From assembly GCF_003385395.1 (NCBI RefSeq), contig NZ_QNUG01000027.1, positions 1-50,188 of the forward strand: a stretch of 50,188 bases of DNA. Reading direction: 5' to 3'. Below the pieces are notes generated by a model, which was not told where the DNA came from, did no database searches, and saw only the letters and a list, made by a program, of their open reading frames with translations. The stretch comes from Epilithonimonas hispanica (lineage in GTDB: Bacteria > Bacteroidota > Bacteroidia > Flavobacteriales > Weeksellaceae). Of this stretch, positions 6,630 to 15,845 are shown one piece after another. The position numbers and the translations under genes are program-made. Every line of letters begins with the position of its first letter. The first letter of the stretch is position 1.

Positions 6630-7199
6630 TTAAGAAATTCGTTTTCTGATTCTGCTAAGCGCTTGTGGAGTTATGCCCATATAGGAAGCAATATGTTTTA
6701 GCGGAAGTATCTGAAATAGATTGGGTTGTTCTTTCATAATTTTCAGATAGCGTTCTTCTGCACTTTCACTCAAAAGAGAAAACTCTCGGTTCAGCTTTTC
6801 CACATACAAGTTTTCCACAGTCAATCTTCCAATGAGATTTCCAACAGTGTGAGATTTGTAAAGTTCCTGCAAATCGTTGTAATGAACTCGCCACACTACA
6901 ATATCTGTCAAAGCTTCTACATTGCATCTAGAAGGTGTTCTTTGTGTAAAAGAATCATAGACGGTAAGATATTGATAATTAAAAACAAATCTAATGGTCA
7001 AATCTTTGTTTTCTTTCTCAAAAAAAAGCCGAGCAACACCAGACTCCACGAAGGAAAGATAATTTTCTACTTCTCCTACTTTTAAAATAATATCCTTTTT
7101 TTTATACTCGGTTCTAATGTTTTTTTTGGAAAATTCTGCCCATTGTTTTTCTTCCAGAGGAATGCCTTTGGAAAGAAGATATTGTTTGATAATCTCCAT
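6630..7199 (-). CDS. Crp/Fnr-family transcriptional regulator
   Basis: 189 residues. The first 120 or so form a cyclic-nucleotide-binding-like beta barrel (I-I-L-K-V-G-E-V-E-N-Y-L-S-F-V-E-S-G). The C-terminus is a short helix-turn-helix, LKHIASYMGITPQALSRIRK, typical of the flavobacterial branch of this family. The usual ring of cAMP-contacting residues is not obvious, so the ligand is unknown. It starts 9 bases after the surE stop, in the same direction, so both may share a transcript. Two other members of the family occur at 27861 and 39489. Confidence 0.88.
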   Translation of the reverse strand: MEIIKQYLLSKGIPLEEKQWAEFSKKNIRTEYKKKDIILKVGEVENYLSFVESGVARLFFEKENKDLTIRFVFNYQYLTVYDSFTQRTPSRCNVEALTDIVVWRVHYNDLQELYKSHTVGNLIGRLTVENLYVEKLNREFSLLSESAEERYLKIMKEQPNLFQILPLKHIASYMGITPQALSRIRKRIS

Positions 7200-7208
7200 T
7201 CATTAATT

Positions 7209-7973
7209 TTATTGATAAATAGAGTTTAGCTCATTCATGTACTCATAAGCAGTCAAATCAAATTTTACAGGAACAATGCTGATGTATCCATTTGCTAAAG
7301 CTGTTTCATCTGCATCTTCGGATTGATCCATATTGTTGAAATAACCCGTGAGCCAATAATATTTTCTACCGTGTGGGTTGGTTCTCTCATCGAAGCTTTC
7401 TTCCCATTTTGCGTTGGCTTGTTTACAAACTTTGATTCCTTTTATATCTTCTTTAGGTAGTTTAGGAATGTTTACATTTAGCACTACACCTTTAGGCATT
7501 GGATTTTCGAGTGTTTTAAGAATAATTTCTTTGATAAATTCTTCTGCTTGGTCAAAGTCTGCGTCCCATTTCAAATCTGAAAGTGAAAAACCAATTGCTT
7601 GCAGCCCTTCTACTCCAGCTTCTACCGCCGCAGACATTGTTCCTGAATAGATCACATTAATGGAAGAATTAGAACCGTGATTGATTCCGGAAACCACCAA
7701 ATCTGGTCTTCTTGGAAGAATTTTATCTAATGCCATTTTCACACAATCTACAGGTGTTCCAGAGCAAGAGAAATCTTTTTGAGGTCCATCAAGATTCAGT
7801 TCCTCGAAGCTTAAAGTGGAGTTGATTGTGATTGCGTGTCCTTTTCCGCTTTGTGGAGAATTGGGTGCTACTACAATTACATCTCCTATTTGGTTGACTA
7901 TGCTGATTAATTTTCTAATTCCCGGTGCTGTGATTCCGTCATCATTGGTTACCAGTATCAAAGGTTTACTCAT
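7209..7973 (-). CDS. surE: 5'/3'-nucleotidase SurE
   Basis: 254 residues. The N-terminal LILVTNDDG holds the metal-binding Asp pair (11-12); SGTPVDCV and VVSGINHGSN are further family active-site blocks. SurE enzymes hydrolyse nucleoside monophosphates with a divalent metal and help in stationary-phase survival; in Gram-negatives the gene often lies near pcm or rpoS, which is not the case here. A TATTTTTG element at 8023-8030 on the minus strand could be its promoter. The Crp/Fnr gene follows after 9 bases. Confidence 0.95.
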   Translation of the reverse strand: MSKPLILVTNDDGITAPGIRKLISIVNQIGDVIVVAPNSPQSGKGHAITINSTLSFEELNLDGPQKDFSCSGTPVDCVKMALDKILPRRPDLVVSGINHGSNSSINVIYSGTMSAAVEAGVEGLQAIGFSLSDLKWDADFDQAEEFIKEIILKTLENPMPKGVVLNVNIPKLPKEDIKGIKVCKQANAKWEESFDERTNPHGRKYYWLTGYFNNMDQSEDADETALANGYISIVPVKFDLTAYEYMNELNSIYQ

Positions 7974-8143
7974 AATTTTTCTTTAATATTTTTTGCTTTT
8001 TGCGATATTTTCATAATTCTTTCAAAAATAACCAATTTATAATACTTTAATTAAAATAAGGTGTTAAATTTGGTTTTGTTTTTGAATGTACTCGTAACTT
8101 TCAAAAGAAAAAAAATACTAATCCTAGTACAGATTTAAAATAT

Positions 8144-10264
8144 ATGTTCAAAAAAATCAAGTTAAAGAAACTATTGATGTTTGCGCCTCTTATGACGCTA
8201 ATGTTCTGTTTCAACTCTCCACAAAATGATGATGAAAAAATGCAGACCATCATGGTAAGCGTTAAAAATACACTCTCTTATCTTCATTATAGTCCAAAAC
8301 CAATTAATGATGCTTATTCCCAGGATGTTTATGACAAATATTTTGAAGGCGTAGATGCTTCCAAAAGATATTTTCTACAGTCTGATATGGATGAGTTCAA
8401 AAAGCATTATACAAAGCTGGATGATTATCTTAATCAAGGAAATTTAGTTTTTTATAAATTGACTATTGACAGACTTTATCAGCGTGTTGATGAGATTGAT
8501 AAAATGACTCAGGATATTCTTTCCAAGCCTATTAATTTGGAAGAAAATGACGAATTGATTCTTGAGCCAAAGAAGAGAGTGAACCCAATTGATGCTAAAC
8601 AACAACGCGAAGAATGGAAAAAATACATCAAGTATAATATCCTTCAGGAAATTGAAACGTTGAACAGCAAAGAAGAAGCTCAGAAAAAGAAGAAAGATTC
8701 TGTTGTCAACAACAAACTGAAAGACACTATCAAGTATGCGCCACTTTCTATGGAAAAGAAGCGCGAGAAAGCAACTGCAGAAGTTAAAGACTTGATTACG
8801 GACTCTTTCAGAAGATTCAAAAAGAGAAAGAAAATGGACTGGTTTACAGTTTACATGAACGCTTACACAGAAGTTTTTGACCCGCACACAAACTATTTCT
8901 CGCCGAAAAACAAGGAAGAATTTGATGCTCAATTCACCGGAAAAATAATTGGTATTGGTGCTTTGATTCAAGAAAAAAGAGGCTACTTATATCTTGGAGA
9001 ATTGACAATCGGTGCACCGGCTTGGAAATCAAAACAACTGACTTCTGGGGATAAAATCCTTAAAGTAAAATCAAAACCAAATGAAGAACCAGTCAACGTT
9101 GTTGGAATGTTGTCCGATGAAGCTGTGAGATTAATCCGAGGAGAAAAAGGAACGCCTGTAACTTTGACTGTTGAGAAAAAAGATAAAACCATCAAAGAGG
9201 TAACGATGATTCGTGAAGAAGTGGCTATTGAAGACACTTTTGCAAGAAGTATTGCTGTGACTGCGAAAAACGGAAAAAAATATGGATTTATCTATCTTCC
9301 AAGTTTCAACGTAGATTTTGAAGACCCGAAAGGCAGAAATGCTTCTGACGATATTAAAGCGGAATTAATCAAGCTTAAGAAAGAAAACGTTGAAGGAATC
9401 ATCCTTGATCTTAGAAGTAATGGTGGAGGTTCTTTGACAGAAGTTGGCGATATTATAGGATTGTTTATGAATGCTGGACCTTATGTTCAGGTAAAAGACA
9501 GTCGCGGAAAAGTTCAGACTTTGAGTAATAAATCCAACGAACCAATCTGGACAGGACCGCTTGTTGTGATGCAAAATGAATTGTCGGCTTCGGCTTCAGA
9601 GATTTTGGCAGGAGCATTTCAAGATTATGGAAGAGCGGCTGTAATTGGTTCGCCAAGTTCTTTCGGAAAGGGAACGGTTCAGACTTTTGTAGAGCTTAAC
9701 AGATTCTTGAATACGAATGATGATTTTGGAGCTTTGAAACTGACAATTCAAAAATTCTATAGAATCACAGGAGAATCTACTCAAAGAAAAGGCGTGGAAT
9801 CTGACCTTAAGATGAAGGATTTCTTTTCTTACTCAGAGGTTGGAGAACGTTTTGACCAATTCGCTTTGCCTTGGGACAAAATCGAAACAACTTCTTATAA
9901 AAAATTGACTGGACTTAATATTCCTCAACTGCAGGCAGAATTAGACAAGCAATTGGCTGATAACAAGAATTACAAAATGTTACAGGAATCTGCGGAATGG
10001 AAAGAAGCGCTTGACAAAGAAGAAACAATCACTTTGAATCAAACTAAATTCAATGAGCTGATGAAAACACGTAAAGCGCAAATTGATAAGTTCAAAGGTT
10101 TGGATAAATTCAATAACGGATTGAAATTTACCATTCATCCGGACGAAGCAGAAAGAATCAAAAAAGACGAAGCATTTGCTAAGAAAACAGAAAACTGGAG
10201 AAAAAATCTTGAAAGAGATTTCTATCTGGAAGAAACGGTAGACGTGCTTTCGAAAATCAAATAA
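8144..10264 (+). CDS. prc: Tail-specific carboxy-terminal protease (Prc/Tsp, S41 family)
   Basis: 706 residues, close to the length of E. coli Tsp. Order: N-terminal membrane or lipoprotein signal, helical N domain (YFEGVDASKRYFLQSDMDEF), PDZ domain at about 250-345, S41 protease core and a long C-terminal helical domain. By comparison with E. coli Ser430/Asp441/Lys455, the catalytic residues should be Ser483 and Asp494, with Lys509 in SFGKGTVQ. It degrades or trims periplasmic proteins by their C-termini. The reading N-terminus T-L-M-F-C-F could be a weak lipobox. A TAAATTTG element at 8065-8072 is a possible promoter. Confidence 0.94.
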   Translation: MFKKIKLKKLLMFAPLMTLMFCFNSPQNDDEKMQTIMVSVKNTLSYLHYSPKPINDAYSQDVYDKYFEGVDASKRYFLQSDMDEFKKHYTKLDDYLNQGNLVFYKLTIDRLYQRVDEIDKMTQDILSKPINLEENDELILEPKKRVNPIDAKQQREEWKKYIKYNILQEIETLNSKEEAQKKKKDSVVNNKLKDTIKYAPLSMEKKREKATAEVKDLITDSFRRFKKRKKMDWFTVYMNAYTEVFDPHTNYFSPKNKEEFDAQFTGKIIGIGALIQEKRGYLYLGELTIGAPAWKSKQLTSGDKILKVKSKPNEEPVNVVGMLSDEAVRLIRGEKGTPVTLTVEKKDKTIKEVTMIREEVAIEDTFARSIAVTAKNGKKYGFIYLPSFNVDFEDPKGRNASDDIKAELIKLKKENVEGIILDLRSNGGGSLTEVGDIIGLFMNAGPYVQVKDSRGKVQTLSNKSNEPIWTGPLVVMQNELSASASEILAGAFQDYGRAAVIGSPSSFGKGTVQTFVELNRFLNTNDDFGALKLTIQKFYRITGESTQRKGVESDLKMKDFFSYSEVGERFDQFALPWDKIETTSYKKLTGLNIPQLQAELDKQLADNKNYKMLQESAEWKEALDKEETITLNQTKFNELMKTRKAQIDKFKGLDKFNNGLKFTIHPDEAERIKKDEAFAKKTENWRKNLERDFYLEETVDVLSKIK

Positions 10265-10265
10265 T

Positions 10266-10300
10266 AAAAAAAGGAACTCAAAACTGAGTTCCTTTTTTTT
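10266..10300. terminator. Terminator between prc and the DUF1905 gene
   Basis: AAGGAACTCA pairs with TGAGTTCCTT around a 4-base loop with A and T runs at the two sides, so it can act in both directions for the convergent genes. Confidence 0.9.
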
Positions 10301-10302
10301 GA

Positions 10303-10776
10303 TTAAATTCCTTTTTTACCTTCCAAAAGCATTTCTATCATTTTGATTTTTCGACGTTCGCGTGTTTCCTCTTTTTTGGCTTCTTCTATCCAACGGATAT
10401 ATTCTTTCTTGTGTGTATAGGACATTTTTTCGTAGAACTCTTTCGCTTTTTCGTTTTGATTGAGCAATACTTGAACATCGTCTGGAATAATAACGATTCG
10501 TTCTTCTTTGTCTTCCCAAAGTTTAACTTCTACTGTATCTCCGAATGTTTTTCCTAATTCTTTTCTGACTTCCTGTGTTAAACCAAGTAAATGACAATCA
10601 GATTTCATTTTAGTAAGGCTTCCACGATATTCAACTTTATCATCAAACAAGACTTTGACTTTAACTTGTCCTTTCTTTCCAAATAGTTCAACTGTATCAA
10701 ATGGAAAATTGACAAAAGCCGCATTAATATTTTGATGTTGCTGGATTTCTGCAGAGAATTTAATTGTTTGATTCAT
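10303..10776 (-). CDS. DUF1905 / YdeI-OmpD-associated family protein
   Basis: 157 residues. The first 95 or so residues fit DUF1905, a small beta barrel (INAAFVNFPFDTVELFGKKG ... RGSLTKM, then HLLGLTQEVRKELGKTFGD and V-E-V-K-L-W-E-D). The rest is the helical YdeI/OmpD-associated tail with YTHKKEYIRWIEEAKKEETR. No signal peptide, so it is cytoplasmic. Biochemical function is unknown; relatives have been linked to bacteriocin protection, which I do not claim here. It is separated from glyS by a terminator and appears to stand alone. Confidence 0.8.
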   Translation of the reverse strand: MNQTIKFSAEIQQHQNINAAFVNFPFDTVELFGKKGQVKVKVLFDDKVEYRGSLTKMKSDCHLLGLTQEVRKELGKTFGDTVEVKLWEDKEERIVIIPDDVQVLLNQNEKAKEFYEKMSYTHKKEYIRWIEEAKKEETRERRKIKMIEMLLEGKKGI

Positions 10777-10786
10777 GGCTTAAAAT

Positions 10787-10820
10787 AAAAAATCCCGAAC
10801 TCAAATGTCGGGATTTTTAT
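10787..10820 (-). terminator. Terminator downstream of glyS
   Basis: AAAAATCCCGA and TCGGGATTTTT pair around a 9-base loop, with a T-rich tail on the minus strand. It is 36 bases beyond the glyS stop codon and just before the DUF1905 gene start. Confidence 0.85.
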
Positions 10821-10830
10821 TTTATTAAAA

Positions 10831-10856
10831 TTGTCAGTCTGAGGTTCTCGAAGACT
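10831..10856. repeat. Dispersed GTCAnTCTGAGGTTCTCGAAGA repeat, copy 2
   Basis: Nearly identical to 3347-3373. On the minus strand it begins at the glyS stop codon and ends before the terminator, so it forms the first part of the glyS 3' untranslated region. Confidence 0.55.
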
Positions 10857-12397
10857 TAAATCTTAGAAAGCAAAGTTCTGAAATTCACTTTCTCATCAAT
10901 AATTCTTCTCAATTCAGAAACAGGAACTCTTTCCTGCTCCATTGTATCTCTGTATCTCAAAGTTACTGTGTTGTCATTCAAAGAATCGTGATCAACTGTA
11001 ATGCAGAAAGGCGTTCCAATTGCATCTTGTCTTCTGTAACGTTTTCCGATGCTGTCTTTCTCTTCAAAAATCACATTGAAATCAAATTTCAAATCATTGA
11101 AAATCTTATCAGCAAATTCAGGCAAACCATCTTTTTTAACTAATGGAAGAATTGCTGCTTTTACAGGAGCCAAAGCTGGTGGCAAACTTAAAACTGTTCT
11201 TTCCGAACCATCTTCCAAAACTTCATCTTTAAGACAAGTTGAGAAAATTGCTAAGAACAATCTGTCCAAACCAACAGAAGTTTCTACAACATAAGGCACA
11301 TAATTCTCATTTCTTTCTGGGTCAAAATATTGGATTTTTCTACCAGAATGCTTCTCGTGAGCTGAAAGGTCAAAGTCCGTTCTACTGTGAATTCCTTCCA
11401 ATTCTTTGAATCCGAATGGGAAATTAAACTCGATATCAGCAGCAGCGTTAGCATAATGCGCCAATTTTTCGTGGTCGTGGAAACGGTAATTATCTTCGCC
11501 TAAACCAAGCGCCAAGTGCCAGTTAAGACGTGTTTTTTTCCAGTTTTCATAGAACTCCAACTCAGTTCCCGGCGGAACGAAATATTGCATTTCCATTTGT
11601 TCAAATTCTCTCATTCTGAAAATAAACTGTCTCGCAACAATCTCATTTCTAAATGCTTTACCAATCTGAGCAATTCCGAAAGGTAATTTATGACGAGAAG
11701 TTTTCTGAACGTTAAGATAATTCACGAAAATACCTTGAGCTGTTTCTGGTCTTAAGTAAAGGTCGGTTGCAGAATCTGCGGAAGCGCCCAATTTGGTCCC
11801 AAACATCAGGTTGAATTGTCTCACTTCCGTCCAGTTTTTAGAACCAGTGTCTGGGTCAGCAATTTCCAATTCCTCAATCAAAGCTTTCACATCTGCAAGA
11901 TCTTCTTTCTCAAGAGATTTTGCCAGTCTGGAAAGGATAGCCTCTCTTTTTGCTCTGTACTCCAAAACTCTAGGATTGGTTGCTACAAATTCAGCTTTGT
12001 CGAAAGCGTCACCAAAACGTTTTGCCGCTTTTTCTATTTCTTTATTTTCCTTGTCTTCAATTTTCAGGCAGTAATCTTCCACCAAAACATCCGCACGGAA
12101 ACGTTTTTTAGAATCTTTGTTGTCAATCAACGGGTCGTTGAACGCATCCACGTGTCCGGAAGCTTTCCAGATGGTTGGATGCATAAAAATGGCAGAATCA
12201 ATCCCCACGATATTTTCGTTCAGCTGAACCATCGCTTTCCACCAGTATTGTTTGATATTATTTTTCAGTTCCGCGCCGTTCTGTCCGTAATCGTAGATTG
12301 CCGAAAGTCCGTCATAGATTTCGCTGGAAGGAAAAATAAAACCATATTCTTTAGCGTGGGAAACCACTTTTTTGAAAACATCTTCTTGCTTTGCCAT
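10856..12397 (-). CDS. glyS: Glycyl-tRNA synthetase, single-chain (alpha2) type
   Basis: 513 residues of the class II synthetase type found in archaea, eukaryotes and Bacteroidota, not the alpha2-beta2 type of E. coli. Visible blocks include VFKKVVSHAKEYGFIFPSSE at the N-terminus, motif 2 region FRNEIVARQFIFRMREFEQM, and the anticodon-binding C-terminal part (PVKAAILPLVKKDGLPEFA ... RRQDAIGTPFCITVD). It charges tRNA-Gly in the cytoplasm. A TATTTTTG element at 12419-12426 on the minus strand is a plausible promoter. The downstream end carries a dispersed repeat and a terminator. Confidence 0.96.
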   Translation of the reverse strand: MAKQEDVFKKVVSHAKEYGFIFPSSEIYDGLSAIYDYGQNGAELKNNIKQYWWKAMVQLNENIVGIDSAIFMHPTIWKASGHVDAFNDPLIDNKDSKKRFRADVLVEDYCLKIEDKENKEIEKAAKRFGDAFDKAEFVATNPRVLEYRAKREAILSRLAKSLEKEDLADVKALIEELEIADPDTGSKNWTEVRQFNLMFGTKLGASADSATDLYLRPETAQGIFVNYLNVQKTSRHKLPFGIAQIGKAFRNEIVARQFIFRMREFEQMEMQYFVPPGTELEFYENWKKTRLNWHLALGLGEDNYRFHDHEKLAHYANAAADIEFNFPFGFKELEGIHSRTDFDLSAHEKHSGRKIQYFDPERNENYVPYVVETSVGLDRLFLAIFSTCLKDEVLEDGSERTVLSLPPALAPVKAAILPLVKKDGLPEFADKIFNDLKFDFNVIFEEKDSIGKRYRRQDAIGTPFCITVDHDSLNDNTVTLRYRDTMEQERVPVSELRRIIDEKVNFRTLLSKI

Positions 12398-12460
12398 AAT
12401 TTATGTTGAATTGAAGTGCAAAAATAACGATTTTAAGTGATTTTGAATGATTTTTTTTAG

Positions 12461-12554
12461 GAGCCGGGAACCTGCTTTCCGCTATATCTTTTGTCTGCCT
12501 TTCTCCACTCCGTTGTGCAAGGCAGACAAAAGGATGCCGCTACAATCAGGGCTA
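12461..12554 (-). repeat. AGCCC...GCTGCCC dispersed repeat, copy 2 (reversed)
   Basis: Read on the minus strand it starts AGCCCTGATTGTAGCGG-CATCC, clearly related to AGCCCGACTTGAGCGG-AAATCC at 40756. The centre is a perfect 14-bp stem (12488-12501 with 12519-12532). It lies between the divergent glyS and pseudouridine synthase promoters and encodes no protein. Confidence 0.72.
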
Positions 12555-12573
12555 GAGTTTAGTCGGAAATCTC

Positions 12574-12581
12574 TACTTTTG
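12574..12581 (+). promoter_or_regulatory. Promoter -7 element of the pseudouridine synthase gene
   Basis: TACTTTTG matches TAnnTTTG. The start codon is only 4 bases further on, so the mRNA would be nearly leaderless. No clear TTG element lies at the expected distance upstream. Confidence 0.5.
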
Positions 12582-12585
12582 CCCA

Positions 12586-13287
12586 ATGTTAGAAATTCTT
12601 TACCAAGACGATTATCTTATTGCCATCAATAAACCGAGCGGACTTTTAGTTCATAAGTCAAAATATGCAGGTCCAGCAGACGAATATGCGGTAGAGAAAT
12701 TAACGAATCAAATTGGCAAAAATGTTCATCTTGTTCATCGTTTGGACCGAAAAACATCGGGCGTTTTGCTATTTGCTTTTGATAAAGAAACCCTCAAATT
12801 AATAAGTGACCAGTTTATGAATCGTGAAGTTGAAAAGAAATATTTGGCGATTCTGCGTGGTTGGACAAAAGAGGAAGAAACAATTGACTACGATTTGACC
12901 AATGAAAATGAAATTGTCCAAAACGCAATCACCTATTATCGTCGTCTGCAAACTTCCGAAATAGATTTGCCATTTCTAAAACATCCAACTTCTCGTTATT
13001 CTTTCGTAGAAGCCATTCCCGAAACCGGGAGATTTCATCAGTTAAGAAAACATTTCAAACATATTTTGCATCCGATTCTGGGTTGCAGAAAACACGGATG
13101 CAATAAACAAAATAAGTTATGGGTCAATACTTTTAATATTACTGCAATGCCTTTGCATTCTCATCAACTTAATTTTAAACATCCAATTACCAATCAAACT
13201 ATTTCCATCAACGCAAGTCTGAATGTGAATCCTAATTTTTTAGAAATAGGGAAAATTTTGAATTTTAATCTCGAGGAATTTATTTAG
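12586..13287 (+). CDS. RluA-family pseudouridine synthase (TruC-like)
   Basis: 233 residues. The catalytic motif HRLDRKTSGVLLF is complete, with Asp54 as the nucleophile of the RluA family. There is no N-terminal S4 domain, as in TruC-type enzymes, which modify U65 of tRNAs; an rRNA target cannot be excluded. The start is the ATG right after a promoter -7 box, where DDYLIAINKPSG begins in the normal family register. A weak hairpin (CTTCTC / GAGAAG near 13316-13334) follows, facing the next convergent gene. Confidence 0.88.
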   Translation: MLEILYQDDYLIAINKPSGLLVHKSKYAGPADEYAVEKLTNQIGKNVHLVHRLDRKTSGVLLFAFDKETLKLISDQFMNREVEKKYLAILRGWTKEEETIDYDLTNENEIVQNAITYYRRLQTSEIDLPFLKHPTSRYSFVEAIPETGRFHQLRKHFKHILHPILGCRKHGCNKQNKLWVNTFNITAMPLHSHQLNFKHPITNQTISINASLNVNPNFLEIGKILNFNLEEFI

Positions 13288-13372
13288 TTTTTGAAGATTA
13301 TAAAAACAAAAAAAACTTCTCAATTCGAGAAGCTTTTCCAATCAATTTTCATCAATTCATTTTTACTAACTA

Positions 13373-15660
13373 TTACTTTTTGATGATTTTTTTGCTTACA
13401 ATATTGTTGTCAGATGTTACGATTCTTAGCACGTAAACACCTTTTGGAAGTTTGGAAACATTCAGTTCGTTGGATTGAGTTTCCACTAGTTTTTTGCCTT
13501 CCATACTGTAAAGTGCAATAGATTTCAGATTCTTGTCATCAACGTGTACAACATCAACAACAGGATTCGGGTAAACCAGTACTTTTGCTTTGTCTCCGGA
13601 AGCTTCGCCGGTTGCCAAAACGTCCAAATTCAAATTATAGCCTAACAATCCCAAATCTGCAGACGCAATGTAAATGAAGGCTTTTTTGTCTGAGAAATCA
13701 ACCGAGATAGAATTAGTTTCGGTTTGTAGCAAATCATCACGGTCAACATTTTTCCAGTTAGTGCCATTGTCCACGGAATAGAAAATATTGAAAGTTGTAT
13801 ACATCGATGTGTAGGTCGCTGCCACAAGAACGCCATTATTGACATCAGAATAATCCACCTTGAAGGCTACAAAATCTGACACCTGATTCCACGTTACACC
13901 TTTATCATTAGAAACAAAAACACCTTGTGAGGTTGCGAGAGCCAGCTGATTTGTGTTCTTAGGATTTTGACAAATATCAAAAACTACAGCATCAAATGGG
14001 AAATTAGCGTCAATGGTAACTGCTGTCCAATCTGTTCCGCCATTGGTTGTTTTATAAATTTCTGAACCTACAGAATGAAAAACTCGTCCGAAATATTATT
14101 TGGATGCAGGATTTTGTAAACTGCACCTTGAGTTGGAAGCGGAATATTGGTCACGATAATATCACTCGGATTGTTGAAGTTGATTTTATCCAATTCGCCT
14201 TGGTCCCAATTGTTGAATGTTGCGTAAACCTGATTGTTAACCTGCGGATCAGGAATTACATTAGTCAAGCCATTTGTAAATGTTTCGAAAATTGGAGAAA
14301 AATCAGCACCAAAATTATCACTTACCGCCAAAGTAGAACCCAAAAATCCGCCTTTGTAAGAATAAACTCTGCCTTCTTTTTTAGAATCCGGAATGTAAGC
14401 TGGACCGTTATTATTGGTAAAAATATTAAGAGCCTGAATGTCAAAAGCACTCTCAGAATTATCCGCCAGATTTCTGTGTACAAAACCATTCTGAACGCTG
14501 TAAAAAAGATGTTTCGAATTGTCTTTTTCGAACAATGTTACTCTTCCGGTCGAACTGAAAAACGGCGTCTGAATCTGCGTCAGCGTCGTTCCGTTGTCTA
14601 CGGAGAATAATGGTTTGTAATTCGCTGTAATAAATAGTTCTCCTGCCTTGAATGGGTTAAAACTTGCTTTGATTCCGTAATAATAGCTGTCCAGATTGTC
14701 ATAAGGATATTCTACATTTTGCCAGGTTGCGCCGCCGTCTTTGGAAGTTACAATTTCATCTTCTTCTAAAACAATGATGTGGTTGTTATCCAGTGGGTTA
14801 TATTTAATATCAATAATGTTGTTAAGAATTCCATTGCTTCCCCAGGTGATATTTTTATCTTCCCAGGTTGCGCCACCATCTGTAGAATGATGCAGTTTTT
14901 CCGGACTCGCTCCAAAGCTGATTCCTGTCCCAGCGTAGATTTCGTTCGGGTTATTTGGGTTGAACTCCAGCGTTGCGAGAACACTGCCTTCAAGCTTTGT
15001 AGCGAAAGTATTACCACCGTCATCAGAAATCATCAAACCGCCATAAACACCTTGGCTACCGTTGCCATTTGCAATATAAACTTTGTTTTTATCAGCCGGG
15101 TTGAAGGCGACGTAACTGGTGATAATTTTGTTATTATCCATAGAATAGTAGATTTCTTTCCAGTTTTGTCCGCCGTCATTGGTAGTGAAAACACGGTTGG
15201 CAGTTCCGAAACCCAAAGGAAATTGCGAACTCACAATCAGGTTGTCTTGATCATCGCCAAAGAAATTATAAGCCGAAACATAAGCGCCTTCTGAATAATT
15301 TGGCATTGAGAAGGTTCGCGTAATCGTTTTGGTAGCAATGTCAAAAATGTGAACTTCACCAATTCCGTTCTTCAAAGTAGAAAACGTAAGGAATGAGCCA
15401 TTTTTGCTAATATTCAGTTTGGTGATATTTCCGATTTCCGTTGGAACCGAATAAAAGACTTCCCAGGAAAAGCCATTGTTCTTGGAAACCACAATATGGT
15501 TGGTAATCGTTGTTGCATAAATGGTATTTTGTTCAGCAGTGCTGTATGTCACCTCAAAAATTCTCCCGAATTCATTTTTGCCCAAAACCTGAACTTGTGC
15601 ATCTGTTTCATTGGTAAAAAGCGCCAATAAAAATCCCGCTAAAAGAGTAAATTTTTTCAT
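13373..15660 (-). pseudogene. T9SS-secreted beta-propeller (BNR/sortilin-like) protein, frameshifted
   Basis: Two reading frames make one protein of about 760 residues. The upstream part starts at 15660 (MKKFTLLAGFLLALFTNETDA, a signal peptide; earlier in-frame Met codons precede it) and holds repeated blocks such as TNDGGQNWKE, SDDGGNTF, STDGGATWED and SKDGGATWQN, typical of BNR/VPS10 propellers. It ends early near 14068. The downstream part continues the same repeats (TTNGGTDW, SNDKGVTW, SVDNGTNW) and finishes with a type A sorting domain (V-Y-P-N-P ... K-K-I-I-K-K). One missing base in the five-base A run at 14078-14082 (plus strand) accounts for the break. It is either a fresh pseudogene or a sequencing error. 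Confidence 0.85.
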
Positions 15661-15845
15661 AAGTAAATTTTGATTTTTTAATTGCCTTATGCAATCGCTC
15701 ATTTTTAATTGGAATTTAATTTTCCAAATCACGGCGATTTCATATATCTAATTTTATCAAACAAATGTTATGATAAATGTTAGCAATACAAAAAATTAAT
15801 GCAGAAATAGTAGGACATTCCCTTAGAAAAAGCGTGACATTTTCG

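Noticed and set aside
8444-8971. Minus-strand frame of 175 codons inside prc
   Set aside because: Shadow frame opposite a well conserved protease domain.
14047-14610. Plus-strand open frame of 187 codons
   Set aside because: It is antisense to the propeller gene, whose repeats are clearly coding on the minus strand; composition is that of a shadow frame.
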